Shown piece by piece: positions 46,188 through 55,581 of a stretch of DNA of 64,000 nucleotides (within the stretch, counting starts at the first letter, position 1; each line of letters starts with the position of its first letter). Below the pieces are notes generated by a model that saw only the letters and a program-made list of their open reading frames with translations, was not told the origin of the DNA and made no database searches. The DNA is from Bacteroidota bacterium (GTDB lineage Bacteria; Bacteroidota; Bacteroidia; Chitinophagales; Saprospiraceae), in assembly GCA_020160935.1 (NCBI GenBank), contig JAIUPL010000007.1, positions 1 through 64,000 on the forward strand, read 5' to 3'. A program made the position numbers and the translations under genes.

Positions 46188-47003
46188 ATGGAAATCATAT
46201 CCTTTGATGTCTGTGGGAAATTGGCGCACTTTCGAAAATACTACGCCAACAACACAGCCTTTACCTATTCTATACCGCCTAGAACGACGATTATGGGTAT
46301 GCTGGCGGCTTTGGCTGGTTATGAACGCGATTCATATTACGAGCGCCTTGTAACTACCTGCCTTCGCGTAGGAGTTCGGGTGGTGCACCCGGTAAAAAAG
46401 ACCTTCCACAGGCTGAATTTATTGAGTATCAAGTCACGAGGTAATGCTATTGAAGGCAGCGGCGATTTTACAGGAGCCGGAGGGCGCATACAAACACCCT
46501 TCGAAGTGGTAAGCGGAATAGACCTGGGACGTGACTATGTAACGTATCGTATTTTCCTAGCCTCTGGTAAGGACGATAATGGCGAGTTTGATAGGCTTAA
46601 AACTGTATTAGGCCTATCGACCGGTACACCTGTATCCGATAATACGAGGTTTAATCTGTCACTCGGGATTGCCAGTTTTTCTGCCTGGATCGAACGAGCA
46701 CAATTGCACGTCGATATTTCAGCGCATACTCAAAACGATTTCATCAGAATACATTCCGCCATACCATCTGATAGGGTGATCAGCCTCGACTTTCAGAAGG
46801 ATACTCCCGAAGAAGGTTACAATTACCTCGAAGAAGAACTGATGCCTGCCGATTTTGTGGCCGATGGAAATCGAGAATTGTCAAAACTGATACGAGTGCT
46901 GTTTAGTACACAAGGCAAGCCGTTTGTTGCAAAAGTGAATGCTCCTTTTTACATGGTGCCGGATATTAAGGGCAACCTACAAAACATACTATTCCTCGAA
47001 TGA
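46188..47003 (+). CDS. cas5: Type I-B Cas5
   Basis: The 271-residue RAMP protein caps the 5' handle of the crRNA. The start EIISFDVCGKLAHFRKYYANNTAFTYSIPPRTTIMGMLAALAGY is the Cas5 signature. It overlaps cas3 by four bases (ATGA). Confidence 0.92.
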   Translation: MEIISFDVCGKLAHFRKYYANNTAFTYSIPPRTTIMGMLAALAGYERDSYYERLVTTCLRVGVRVVHPVKKTFHRLNLLSIKSRGNAIEGSGDFTGAGGRIQTPFEVVSGIDLGRDYVTYRIFLASGKDDNGEFDRLKTVLGLSTGTPVSDNTRFNLSLGIASFSAWIERAQLHVDISAHTQNDFIRIHSAIPSDRVISLDFQKDTPEEGYNYLEEELMPADFVADGNRELSKLIRVLFSTQGKPFVAKVNAPFYMVPDIKGNLQNILFLE

Positions 47004-49429
47004 AAGAGTTCTTCTCTCATGCCGGGGAGTTCAAAGGGCGCATCATTAAACCTAAACTCCTGCGCGACCATATTGCCGGGGTCACCAGTAAGGCGCTGGG
47101 TCAGATTTCCCCAATCGTAGATTTTGGTGCTGGAGCATCACTAGTATATGAGCAGATGCAACAAATAGGCTTGTACCATGATCTTGGCAAGTACACCCCT
47201 TTTTTTCAGAATTATCTTCTAAAAAAGCCGGGTTGGCAATCGGGGGAAAACCTGAAACTAAAACAGCATGCCAAGTTTGGGGCATTTGTGCTGTTTGAAA
47301 AAATACGCCAAACAGGTACCATTCCGGAAGAAGCATTGGTAGCCTTTTTCGTTATCCTGCACCATCACCTTGATCTTTCGAACTTTGACGATATTAAATT
47401 ATTCGGCCAGGAAGAAGATGAGCCGGATGCACGCATCTTCAAAAAACAATTGGCAAGCCTGCTCACAGACATCCAGCAAATTGCAGAGGAAATAAATGAT
47501 CCGCTGATTCGACAATGGCTTCAGTTCCCAAATCAGCGCGATTTTAGCAGTGTTTTTAGGAAATTTTATCCAAAAGAGGCACATATACGGCATTATTTCC
47601 AGATCAACTACCTCTTCTCATTGCTCATCGAAGCCGACAAAATTGATGCGTCAGAAACAAAAGTTTATGCTCGAAAAAAGTTGGATGCCAGAGCCGTAGA
47701 CCAACGCGTGTACGCTTTTCAACAAAAACCGGGCTTCAAACCACAGCCCTTGCGAGATAGAGTAAGAACCGATGTCGTGGCACGATTGACAGAGCCTGGC
47801 TTCGTAGACAAACGCCTTTTTACCCTTACCGCTCCAACTGGCGTAGGCAAAACCCTGACAGCACTTGATTTTGCCTTGAAACTTCGTGCTCAGGTGCCTT
47901 CCTCGCAACGAGGGCAAATCATTTACGCTCTGCCATTCATCAATATTATTGAGCAAAGTTTTGCAGAGTATGAACAGGTTTTTAAAGAACATGGATGCAA
48001 AGTGTTAGCACATTACCAGTATGCAGATGTGTTCAATCAGGAAAAACATAGAACTGATTGGGATGGCTCGGAGTCAGACTACCATCAAAAAGCCATGTCA
48101 CTCGATACCTGGCAGGCAGATGTAGTTATTACCTCCTTTGTGCAATTGCTCCACACCCTTATTGGAAGTCGCAATAAGTTGCTAAAAAAATTCAACCACT
48201 TTGCAGACAGCATTCTCATACTGGATGAAGTACAAACACTGCGCCTTGACCTGCTTCCAGTTGTTGGTGCTGCCTTGTTTTACCTGACTCGCTTTTTGAA
48301 TACTCGTGTTTTATTGATGACTGCAACAAAACCAGAAATAATGCCCCTGGCTTTCAATAAACTTTTAAAAAAAGAGGGCTTTAACGAAGACGACTGTAGG
48401 GCAGAGGAATTGCTGACTGACTTCGAACACATATTTGCAGATTACAGGCGTACAAAAATCATCCCTCTACTAAATGTCGAATATGGAAAGGACGATGTAG
48501 AGATCGCCTTTGTTGAAAAAGTGTTTTCTGAATACTGGAATCCCAACCAGTCATGTCTGATTGTAGTGAATAAAGTAAACAGAAGCATCCATTTTTTTGA
48601 CACTATCAAAACTTTTCTGGAAGAAAAAGAACTTCAAAATCCGGTTTATTGCCTTTCTACCAACATTGTACCGTTGCATCGGCAGATACGTATTGGACAA
48701 ATCAAGCGTGATATAGAACAAGGCTTTAAACCAATACTCATCGCAACACAGGTTGTTGAGGCAGGCGTAGATATTGATTTTGATATGGGATTTCGGGATT
48801 TGGGGCCCATTGATAGTATTGTGCAGGTGGCCGGCAGGATTAATCGCCAAAGCGACCCCATTTGCCCGGATATACCACATAAACCCCTTTACGTTGTGGA
48901 CTTCGGAGATTGTTCTAAAATTTACGGGAAGACAACCTATGATTCGGTACGCTCAGCATTAAAAGGGAAGGTTGAAATCCCGGAAGGGGATTACCTCTCC
49001 TTGGTATCTGATTATTTTACTGACATCAGTAATCAGGGATACGATAGGTCTATCAAGGTTTTTGAGTGTATGAAAAAACTCAGATATGAAGATTTGGACG
49101 AAGAATTTCAGGTTATTGAAGATCGCCCGGATGCCGTATCAGTATATGTCATTTGTGATCCGGTGGAGGCATCAGAAGAAGTATTGGATGCATTCCGTAG
49201 GTGGCAGGATCGCAATGACTCAACAATGAACAAGGAGAAATTTGAAGAAGAGTATAAAAAAGCGTTTCACCAACGGATTATCGCAGTCCCTAAATATTAC
49301 ACGGAACATTTGGGAGAACTTTCAAAAGACATCAAACTTGCATTGTCAGTTCATTATAATTTTGAAACTGGCTTCCTTCGTCTAGGCTCAAATGCTCCTG
49401 ACCATAAAATAACAAGCCTCTCTTTATGA
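47000..49429 (+). CDS. cas3: CRISPR nuclease-helicase Cas3 (HD fused to helicase)
   Basis: The 809-residue protein unites an N-terminal HD nuclease and an SF2 helicase. HD residues are His24, His60-Asp61 (GLYHDLGKY), His90, His121-123 and Asp213. Helicase motifs are Walker A APTGVGKT (278-285), DEVQ (409-412), TAT (441-443) and the late IATQVVEAGVDIDFD and QVAGRINRQ motifs. It is recruited by Cascade and degrades target DNA. All key residues are present. Both ends overlap neighbours by four bases. Confidence 0.95.
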   Translation: MKEFFSHAGEFKGRIIKPKLLRDHIAGVTSKALGQISPIVDFGAGASLVYEQMQQIGLYHDLGKYTPFFQNYLLKKPGWQSGENLKLKQHAKFGAFVLFEKIRQTGTIPEEALVAFFVILHHHLDLSNFDDIKLFGQEEDEPDARIFKKQLASLLTDIQQIAEEINDPLIRQWLQFPNQRDFSSVFRKFYPKEAHIRHYFQINYLFSLLIEADKIDASETKVYARKKLDARAVDQRVYAFQQKPGFKPQPLRDRVRTDVVARLTEPGFVDKRLFTLTAPTGVGKTLTALDFALKLRAQVPSSQRGQIIYALPFINIIEQSFAEYEQVFKEHGCKVLAHYQYADVFNQEKHRTDWDGSESDYHQKAMSLDTWQADVVITSFVQLLHTLIGSRNKLLKKFNHFADSILILDEVQTLRLDLLPVVGAALFYLTRFLNTRVLLMTATKPEIMPLAFNKLLKKEGFNEDDCRAEELLTDFEHIFADYRRTKIIPLLNVEYGKDDVEIAFVEKVFSEYWNPNQSCLIVVNKVNRSIHFFDTIKTFLEEKELQNPVYCLSTNIVPLHRQIRIGQIKRDIEQGFKPILIATQVVEAGVDIDFDMGFRDLGPIDSIVQVAGRINRQSDPICPDIPHKPLYVVDFGDCSKIYGKTTYDSVRSALKGKVEIPEGDYLSLVSDYFTDISNQGYDRSIKVFECMKKLRYEDLDEEFQVIEDRPDAVSVYVICDPVEASEEVLDAFRRWQDRNDSTMNKEKFEEEYKKAFHQRIIAVPKYYTEHLGELSKDIKLALSVHYNFETGFLRLGSNAPDHKITSLSL

Positions 49430-50100
49430 CCCACACCCTCCCCCTCGCCACCATCACATTCCCCGAAATACGCCTGCCACAGCGTGCAGCAGCGCAGTTG
49501 CGCGGGTATTTCGGTACCATTTTCAGGCAGCACAGTCCATTGTTGCACAACCATTACGACGATGGGCGCACGCGGTATGCTTACCCGCTGGTGCAGTACA
49601 AAGTCATAGCAGGAATGCCCATGCTGGTAGGATTGATGGACGGGGCCAAATTGCTCACCGATCTGTTTTTTCAAATGAAAACCTTGCAGATCAGCGACCG
49701 GGAGTACCCGGTTATGGAGCGGGATATTGCTTTTAAAAATGCTACTGTTGGAGTAGGAGAGGGGCTGTACGACTATCAATTCCGAACCCTCTGGATGCCA
49801 CTGAACCAGCAAAACTATCCGGAATACTTGCAAAAAGATGCAGAAGCACGTCGCGCCATGCTGGGACGCATCCTGACAGGCAATATCCTAAGTTTCTTCA
49901 AAGGAATCGGCCTGTTTCTGCCGGAAGGCGTGCGCATACTGAGCAGTGTGCGACCACAGGAAGAACGCCTCACAGGATTTAAAGACCAACTGATGACCGG
50001 TATCGCCGGAGGCTTTACTACCAATGCTTTGTTGCCCGATTTCATCGGCCTGGGCAAAAGCGTGGCAAGGGGCTATGGTGCCCTCGACAAAAGTGCATAG
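49426..50100 (+). CDS. cas6: CRISPR pre-crRNA endonuclease Cas6 (Cas6b-type)
   Basis: The 224-residue protein has the Bacteroidota Cas6b pattern: LRGYFGTIFRQHSPLLHNHYDDGRTRYAYPLVQYKV, with His36, His41 and His43 as candidate active-site residues, and a glycine-rich C-terminal segment LPDFIGLGKSVARGYGAL. It cuts the repeat RNA to leave an 8-base 5' handle. It lies between cas3 and cas1, not at the operon head. Confidence 0.85.
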   Translation: MTHTLPLATITFPEIRLPQRAAAQLRGYFGTIFRQHSPLLHNHYDDGRTRYAYPLVQYKVIAGMPMLVGLMDGAKLLTDLFFQMKTLQISDREYPVMERDIAFKNATVGVGEGLYDYQFRTLWMPLNQQNYPEYLQKDAEARRAMLGRILTGNILSFFKGIGLFLPEGVRILSSVRPQEERLTGFKDQLMTGIAGGFTTNALLPDFIGLGKSVARGYGALDKSA

Positions 50101-50127
50101 CCATACATCATTACCAAAACAAACAGC

Positions 50128-51162
50128 ATGCAACTCCACTTGAACACATACGGCGCTTATTTGCATGTGAAAGATGCCATGTTCGACATCCGGCGCAAGC
50201 AGCCCGACGGAGCCTGGGCATCTGCCTCGGCTGTGGCAGCGCACAAGGTGAAAAGTATTTGGCTGGCGCCTGGTACCGCGCTATCCAGCGATGCCGTCGG
50301 ACTGGCTTTGCGACACAACATCGACATCGTTTTTCTCGAAAACAACGGGCATCCGTTGGGGCGCGTTTGGCATTCGCGACTGGGAAGTACTACCCGCATT
50401 CGAAAATGTCAGTTGGAGGCCTCCCTCGATCAAAGGGCCATGCAATGGACGTGTACCTGGCTGGCACAAAAACTGGAAAATCAGGCCGGCTTTATTCGCG
50501 ATTTGAAAAAACACCGGGCACAATACCACAACTACCTGACAGAAAAAATCGATAAAATAGATGCACTACGGCAAGCCATATTAGCCATGCAAACGGGCAT
50601 GCTCGACGAAACCGCTATTGGTACCGTACACGGACTGGAAGGAACCGCCGGTCGGCTCTACTTCGAAACCCTGAGTTATGTATTGCCGCCAGCCTGGCAA
50701 TTCAATGGTCGTAGCAGCCGCCCGGCCCAGGATGTGTTCAATGCCTTTCTCAATTATGCATATGGCGTGTTATATGCAAGGGTAGAAAAATCGCTCATGC
50801 TGGCAGGCCTCGATCCATATGTTGGCTTTTTGCACCGCGACGATTACAATTACAAGAGTCTTGTGTACGATTTTATCGAACCCTACAGACAATGGGCAGA
50901 CAAGGTTGTGTTCACCTTGTTTTCAGGGAAAAAAGTAAACCAATCTCACACGACCGCTATTACGGGCGGTTGTACGATGAATCCGGAAGGGAAAAAACTG
51001 CTCATGGAATCCTACAATGAATACCTGGAAAATGATCCGATCCGGTACAAAGGGCGCAACAGAACCCGGGCCACCATTCTGCTGCTCGATGCACACAGAT
51101 TTGCACAGGAACTACTTGGTAAAAACGCCGGTGAAACGGAATTGGACATCACCACAATCTGA
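50128..51162 (+). CDS. cas1: CRISPR integrase Cas1
   Basis: The 344-residue Cas1 inserts new spacers with Cas2. The metal-binding residues are Glu171 (GLEGTAGRLYF), His236 (GFLHRDDYN) and Glu251 (YDFIEPYR). Length and order fit type I-B. Confidence 0.96.
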   Translation: MQLHLNTYGAYLHVKDAMFDIRRKQPDGAWASASAVAAHKVKSIWLAPGTALSSDAVGLALRHNIDIVFLENNGHPLGRVWHSRLGSTTRIRKCQLEASLDQRAMQWTCTWLAQKLENQAGFIRDLKKHRAQYHNYLTEKIDKIDALRQAILAMQTGMLDETAIGTVHGLEGTAGRLYFETLSYVLPPAWQFNGRSSRPAQDVFNAFLNYAYGVLYARVEKSLMLAGLDPYVGFLHRDDYNYKSLVYDFIEPYRQWADKVVFTLFSGKKVNQSHTTAITGGCTMNPEGKKLLMESYNEYLENDPIRYKGRNRTRATILLLDAHRFAQELLGKNAGETELDITTI

Positions 51163-51192
51163 TCTACTCTAACCCTGAAAAAATGTAATTAA

Positions 51193-51483
51193 ATGATTGT
51201 CTGGGTTTTATATGATATTCAAAATGATCGCTCCCGAGACCGCGTAGCAAAAACCTGTAAAAAGGCGGGGTTGTATCGAGTGCAGTACAGTTGTTTTTTG
51301 GGCACCCTGGATGAGCACGAACTCGATACGCTCGAACTGCAAATAACCCCTCAAATTAATCCTGACATAGACAAGGTTTATATTTTTCCCATGAGCCGTT
51401 CGGAATTGAAAAATACCACCCTTTTAGGCCAGGCTTTCGATAAAAAAATGGTGACCGACGCTGTACGAGCCCTTTTCTTTTGA
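51193..51483 (+). CDS. cas2: CRISPR adaptation protein Cas2
   Basis: The 96-residue ferredoxin-fold protein starts MIVWVLYDIQNDRSRDRVAK with the conserved Asp8 and has GLYRVQYSCFLGTL. It is the dimeric bridge of the Cas1-Cas2 complex. Confidence 0.95.
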   Translation: MIVWVLYDIQNDRSRDRVAKTCKKAGLYRVQYSCFLGTLDEHELDTLELQITPQINPDIDKVYIFPMSRSELKNTTLLGQAFDKKMVTDAVRALFF

Positions 51484-51502
51484 GTCGACTTTATTTTCTG
51501 AT

Positions 51503-52078
51503 ATGTTCAGTATTACGCCCTCACATATTATCGAGTACCTGTATTGTCCGCGCTTCACATATTTCGAATACGTGTTGCGCATTCCTCAGTATGAAGAAAA
51601 AAATTTCAAAGTGATGCAGGGCCGCTCCATGCACGAGTTGAAATCACTCCAAAACAAGGAATACCTGCGGCGGCGGATCGGCGTTGTGGAAAAACGATTA
51701 AATGTTTACCTTGCTAACGGAATCCTGCGCGGCGAGGTAGACGAAGTACTTCTGTTGGCCGATGGAACAGCCGCAGCCCTGGATTATAAATTTGCCAAAT
51801 GGGAAGGGCGGCTTTATGAAACCTATCGAACCCAACTAGCCTGTTATGCGTGGCTGATAGAGTCCAATTTCAATATTGTGGTAAACCGCGGTTATCTGGT
51901 ATATGTGAGAAGTAAAAATCATGTGGAAGAGGTACCTCTCAGCCCAGCCGATATGGCTGCTGTGCGTACCGCTGCTCGGGAAATTCAGTTGATACTTGAA
52001 AAAAATAATTATCCCCAAGGCACCAAAGTTCGAAAGCGATGCGATCACTGTACATATCGAAATATTTGTACTCAGTAA
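51503..52078 (+). CDS. cas4: CRISPR adaptation nuclease Cas4
   Basis: The 191-residue PD-(D/E)XK nuclease trims prespacers and selects PAM. Active-site residues are His44, Asp80 (GEVDEVLL), Asp94 and Lys96 (LDYKFAK). The iron-sulfur Cys are Cys15, Cys180, Cys183 and Cys189 (RCDHCTYRNIC). It lies after cas2, next to the leader, although in most type I-B loci cas4 precedes cas1. Confidence 0.94.
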   Translation: MFSITPSHIIEYLYCPRFTYFEYVLRIPQYEEKNFKVMQGRSMHELKSLQNKEYLRRRIGVVEKRLNVYLANGILRGEVDEVLLLADGTAAALDYKFAKWEGRLYETYRTQLACYAWLIESNFNIVVNRGYLVYVRSKNHVEEVPLSPADMAAVRTAAREIQLILEKNNYPQGTKVRKRCDHCTYRNICTQ

Positions 52079-52274
52079 AAAATTTTCCGGGTGGCCATTT
52101 ATCGGGAAGGGTGTATTTTTCCGGTATAAATGCTTCGATACCAATGATTTGTGTTTCCGGAAAAAATATGTGCCAACCCCAAAATATGTTCTTTGATAGA
52201 CCGTATTCGGGTGAAAAGTACCCAAAAAACAGGTTCTTTATGCTTGAAAATCAAAATGTTATGATAAAAGACGA
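52079..52274 (+). promoter_or_regulatory. CRISPR leader
   Basis: The 196 bases between the cas4 stop and the first repeat are AT-rich (with CAAAATGTTATGATAAAAGACGA directly before the repeat) and have no gene. The position next to the perfect repeats, while the degenerate repeat is at the other end, marks it as the leader. No exact TAnnTTTG box is visible. Confidence 0.75.
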
Positions 52275-53858
52275 GTTGGCGGGCAAATTCCAGAAGAAGA
52301 AGGATTGAAACGTGTCAAATATGGATTGGCGTTCGTGGCAGCACGAAAAGTTGGCGGGCAAATTCCAGAAGAAGAAGGATTGAAACGGCTCTTCAATTAC
52401 ACCACCGTTCGGCAGGTCTACGTTGGCGGGCAAATTCCAGAAGAAGAAGGATTGAAACCCTATTACCTGAACATTCCTGACTCCAAAATTTTGCGTTGGC
52501 GGGCAAATTCCAGAAGAAGAAGGATTGAAACCATCCGTTTACCAGGCGGACGGCCCCTTTGGGCATGACGTTGGCGGGCAAATTCCAGAAGAAGAAGGAT
52601 TGAAACTTCACCTGTCAGTTTTTTGGATAGTTCGGATTCGTAAGTTGGCGGGCAAATTCCAGAAGAAGAAGGATTGAAACAAAAGAGACAGTATTAAAAG
52701 AAATTGTGCCGCCTGTGTTGGCGGGCAAATTCCAGAAGAAGAAGGATTGAAACACCAGGAATCATACCCATAATGAGCATAACCAAAAAGGTTGGCGGGC
52801 AAATTCCAGAAGAAGAAGGATTGAAACAATCCAATAGGCATTCGCCAAAGTTGTCTGGTATTCGTTGGCGGGCAAATTCCAGAAGAAGAAGGATTGAAAC
52901 GAACAGATCATCGCAGAGCATTCAGGGCCGCCGTACAAGTTGGCGGGCAAATTCCAGAAGAAGAAGGATTGAAACCAACCAAATAAAGTAGGTCGGATTG
53001 CATGTACTTAAAGTTGGCGGGCAAATTCCAGAAGAAGAAGGATTGAAACATCTTAATGATATTGTCCTGGTACTGCTGTTCCGCTTCGTTGGCGGGCAAA
53101 TTCCAGAAGAAGAAGGATTGAAACCTCCACAACAGACAGCAAACTGTCGTACAAAGACCCGTTGGCGGGCAAATTCCAGAAGAAGAAGGATTGAAACATT
53201 CTTTCCTTACACACGATACAATCATTCCCGTCAGTTGGCGGGCAAATTCCAGAAGAAGAAGGATTGAAACCCACTCTTCTAAAAAAGATCACCTGCTAAT
53301 TTGACAGTTGGCGGGCAAATTCCAGAAGAAGAAGGATTGAAACAGACATTAGTAGGTATAACAAATAGAGACGTTTGCGAGTTGGCGGGCAAATTCCAGA
53401 AGAAGAAGGATTGAAACTATAGTTCTGAAAGGTGTGAATTTGCAGTACACCACAAGTTGGCGGGCAAATTCCAGAAGAAGAAGGATTGAAACAACATCCT
53501 GATAATGTATTGCAGGTAGACCCTGAAAGGTTGGCGGGCAAATTCCAGAAGAAGAAGGATTGAAACCCTTCCGTCGAATCTTCGCCCGCTGGTGAGCGAT
53601 TTGTTGGCGGGCAAATTCCAGAAGAAGAAGGATTGAAACCGCCTGACTTCATTATCGACATCCCCCCCCCCATGAGTTGGCGGGCAAATTCCAGAAGAAG
53701 AAGGATTGAAACATAATGGGGGTTTTGCACGCGAATAAAGGCGACGGAGTTGGCGGGCAAATTCCAGAAGAAGAAGGATTGAAACATGAACGAATCGCAG
53801 AGGGTTACCAACTCGCTGGATGTTGGCGGGCAAATTCCAGAATAACAAGGATTCCCCC
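52275..53858 (+). CRISPR. Type I-B CRISPR array, 22 repeats and 21 spacers
   Basis: The 37-base repeat begins GTTGGCGGGCAAATTCC and ends GAAGGATTGAAAC. Repeats start at 52275, 52350, 52422, 52495, 52570, 52644, 52717, 52791, 52864, 52939, 53013, 53088, 53161, 53234, 53307, 53381, 53456, 53530, 53603, 53676, 53749 and 53822. The first 21 look identical; the last is altered after base 21. Spacers are 35-38 bases and all different. ATTGAAAC at the repeat end fits the type I-B 5' handle, so transcription runs on the plus strand away from cas4. One spacer (53640-53675) holds a run of ten C. Confidence 0.98.
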
Positions 53859-54268
53859 CATCCGCATGCCCCAGATTCGAACACCCGCAGAATCACCCCC
53901 TCCCACACCCCTTCCACGCTCTCCCACACCCCTTCCATCCTGTCCGCTTACCCGGTTTTGCTTGGCTCCACACCGATCACGCGCTCTGATACCCCGTAGC
54001 CGCGTTCCGGCACTCCGCTGACACCCTTTCACACTCCGTCAACCCGTTACCAAACGCCGTCGTTGAGGTCTCCCAACCTAAATGCCGGCCTTTCCAACCC
54101 CAACGTTGGTCTCCTGAACGTCGGCATTTGTCCAAAATACCCGGCTATTCGGGGTTAAATACCTAAAATTTACTCATCAAAACCCCAGTACACCTGTTGA
54201 AAAACCCTATACTGCTTTTGCCAACCGAAAGGTTGCTCCATGTACCACTTCAAAACCCATATGCTCCT
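53859..54268. other. Pyrimidine-rich gap after the CRISPR array
   Basis: About 300 bases are rich in C and T on the plus strand, with a 16-base direct repeat CTCCCACACCCCTTCC (53900-53915 and 53921-53936) and many ACACCC/CTCCG words. AAATGCCG (54080-54087) and CGGCATTT (54122-54129) with AACGTTGG inside form a hairpin. No gene is credible. The following gene might start upstream at 54197. Confidence 0.55.
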
Positions 54269-54754
54269 ATGCCATTTCATGATTTATCCCGAGACCACCT
54301 GCTCCCCGAAGAAGAAACCGCTATCGACGCAGCCATCATGGCCCTTGAAAAAGCGCTGGCCAACAAAAAACGCAACCTTACCCCCCAGGAACGCCAGCGA
54401 TTCGGGAGTGTAAATGAATCTAACAAGTTGTTTGTCAACAAAGTATTCGATTTTAGCCAGACCCAGCAGGAAATGTGTAGCCCCGATGTCGACTGGTCGG
54501 AATTTGCTGCCGACTACCGCGATCGCATGTTTTTGGAAACGCGCCTGTCTCGCTTGCGTGCCTTGCTCGAAATCATGGAAAACAACAAGATTCTGCACGA
54601 CTTCGACAATTTCCAGAATGCATTGATGGATTACGCCTACACCCAATACAAAAAAGAGACGGATGCGCCCGGTTTTGTAAACAAGTACGAGGCCTTGCGG
54701 CAGTTTTTTTCGCGCAGCGGCGGCAGCAGGAAAGCGAATGAAAAGGGTGGATGA
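54269..54754 (+). CDS. Helical protein of unknown function
   Basis: The 161-residue protein (from MPFHDLSRDHLLPEEETAIDAAIMALEKALANKK) is highly charged and predicted helical throughout, without signal peptide or membrane segment. Notable segments: LTPQERQRFGSVNESNKLFVNKVFDFS and EFAADYRDRMFLETRLSRLRALLEIMENNKI. I recall short proteins starting with a similar ...DLSRPL...EEE pattern in Saprospiria, but cannot name a family. A longer reading from 54197 lacks support. Confidence 0.6.
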   Translation: MPFHDLSRDHLLPEEETAIDAAIMALEKALANKKRNLTPQERQRFGSVNESNKLFVNKVFDFSQTQQEMCSPDVDWSEFAADYRDRMFLETRLSRLRALLEIMENNKILHDFDNFQNALMDYAYTQYKKETDAPGFVNKYEALRQFFSRSGGSRKANEKGG

Positions 54755-54807
54755 AGCGCTTCCGGGGGGGGCTTAAAAACACAAGCCATCCGGAATTTTG
54801 GGCAAAA

Positions 54808-54993
54808 ACATGAGTCATCCCTCCGATTTTTTCGCACCATAATGACGCCAAACGCCCCTTGTTCTCCTGACGGGAACCGTCCACGCTACGAGGGAAAATG
54901 CGTGGTTACGCGCCGTAGAGTGGACAGTTCCCGTCAGGAAAACAAGGGGCGTTTGGCGTCATTATGGTGCGAAAAATTCGGGATGACTCATGT
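54808..54993. repeat. 186-base inverted repeat with apex word CGTAGAGTGGAC
   Basis: Arms of about 80 bases: ACATGAGTCATCC, TTTTTCGCACCATAATGACG, CCAAACGCCCCTTGTT and CCTGACGGGAAC on the left, their complement on the right, with only a few small differences. The inner ends carry GTCCACGCTACG (54879-54890) and CGTAGAGTGGAC (54914-54925). Unlike other hairpins the arms are not made of tandem words. The apex is about 24 bases. Confidence 0.9.
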
Positions 54994-55000
54994 TTAGCGC

Positions 55001-55257
55001 TCACGCCACCAGTCCCAGTTTTTCCTGGGCTTTGGTTAGCATCAGTGGCCTTGCGTCTTTCATTTTTTGACCTCCAGATAGGGCAAATGGATAACGATAT
55101 ACCGGAAACCATCCTCTACCCAGTCATCTTCCTCGCCACCCTCGCGGGTACATATATAAATAAGGCTGACATTTTTAATACTGAACAAATAATCTTCAAT
55201 GTACTGAGTGTCGACTTTATCGGCGATGTCCTGGTCTACTACTTTAACGACGTTCAT
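55001..55257 (-). pseudogene. Frameshifted downstream copy of a duplicated small gene
   Basis: From ATG 55257 the frame reads MNVVKVVDQDIADKVDTQYI and stops at 55060 after LPYLEVKK. The intact copy upstream (55274-55534) continues with about 20 more residues. The same ending, RPLMLTKAQEKLGLVA, is present here in the -1 frame up to 55001. The break is in an A6 run followed at once by TGA; one extra A would restore an 85-residue protein against 86 in the intact copy. It may be a real mutation, a homopolymer error or a slip site. Confidence 0.75.
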
Positions 55258-55273
55258 GTTTAAAAATCTTAGG

Positions 55274-55534
55274 CTATGCCACCAGCCCCAGTTTTTCTTG
55301 GGCTTTGGTAAGCATCAATGGCCTGATATCCACCGCCTTTTTTACCTCTTGATAAGGCAAATGAATAACAATCTGACGGATACCGTCTTCATCCACCCAG
55401 TCATCTTCTTCGCCGCCTTCACGGGTACAGATGAAAATGATGTCGATGTTTTTTACATGGGCAAATTGGTCGGAAATGTATTTCGTGTCGACTTTGTCGG
55501 AAACATCCTGATCGACTACTTTGACTACTACCAT
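55274..55534 (-). CDS. Small protein of unknown function, intact copy of a tandem pair
   Basis: The 86-residue protein (MVVVKVVDQDVSDKVDTKYI... ending RPLMLTKAQEKLGLVA) is acidic in the middle (TREGGEEDDWVDEDG) with beta-like segments IDIIFICT and IRQIVIHLPY. It is about 60-70% identical by eye to the downstream copy; the gap between them is 16 bases. No signal peptide. Not recognised. Confidence 0.65.
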   Translation of the reverse strand: MVVVKVVDQDVSDKVDTKYISDQFAHVKNIDIIFICTREGGEEDDWVDEDGIRQIVIHLPYQEVKKAVDIRPLMLTKAQEKLGLVA

Positions 55535-55581
55535 AATGAAACATTTTTACAAAGTTACATACGCCTTATTATGATTGCAAG

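Noticed and set aside
52079-53858. tracrRNA or type II features near the array
   Set aside because: No anti-repeat and no cas9; the cas genes are type I-B.
52039-54021. Many open frames in the CRISPR array (for example repeats translating as VGGQIPEEEGLK or FQSFFFWNLPAN)
   Set aside because: They are translations of the CRISPR repeat in different frames, without starts or homology.
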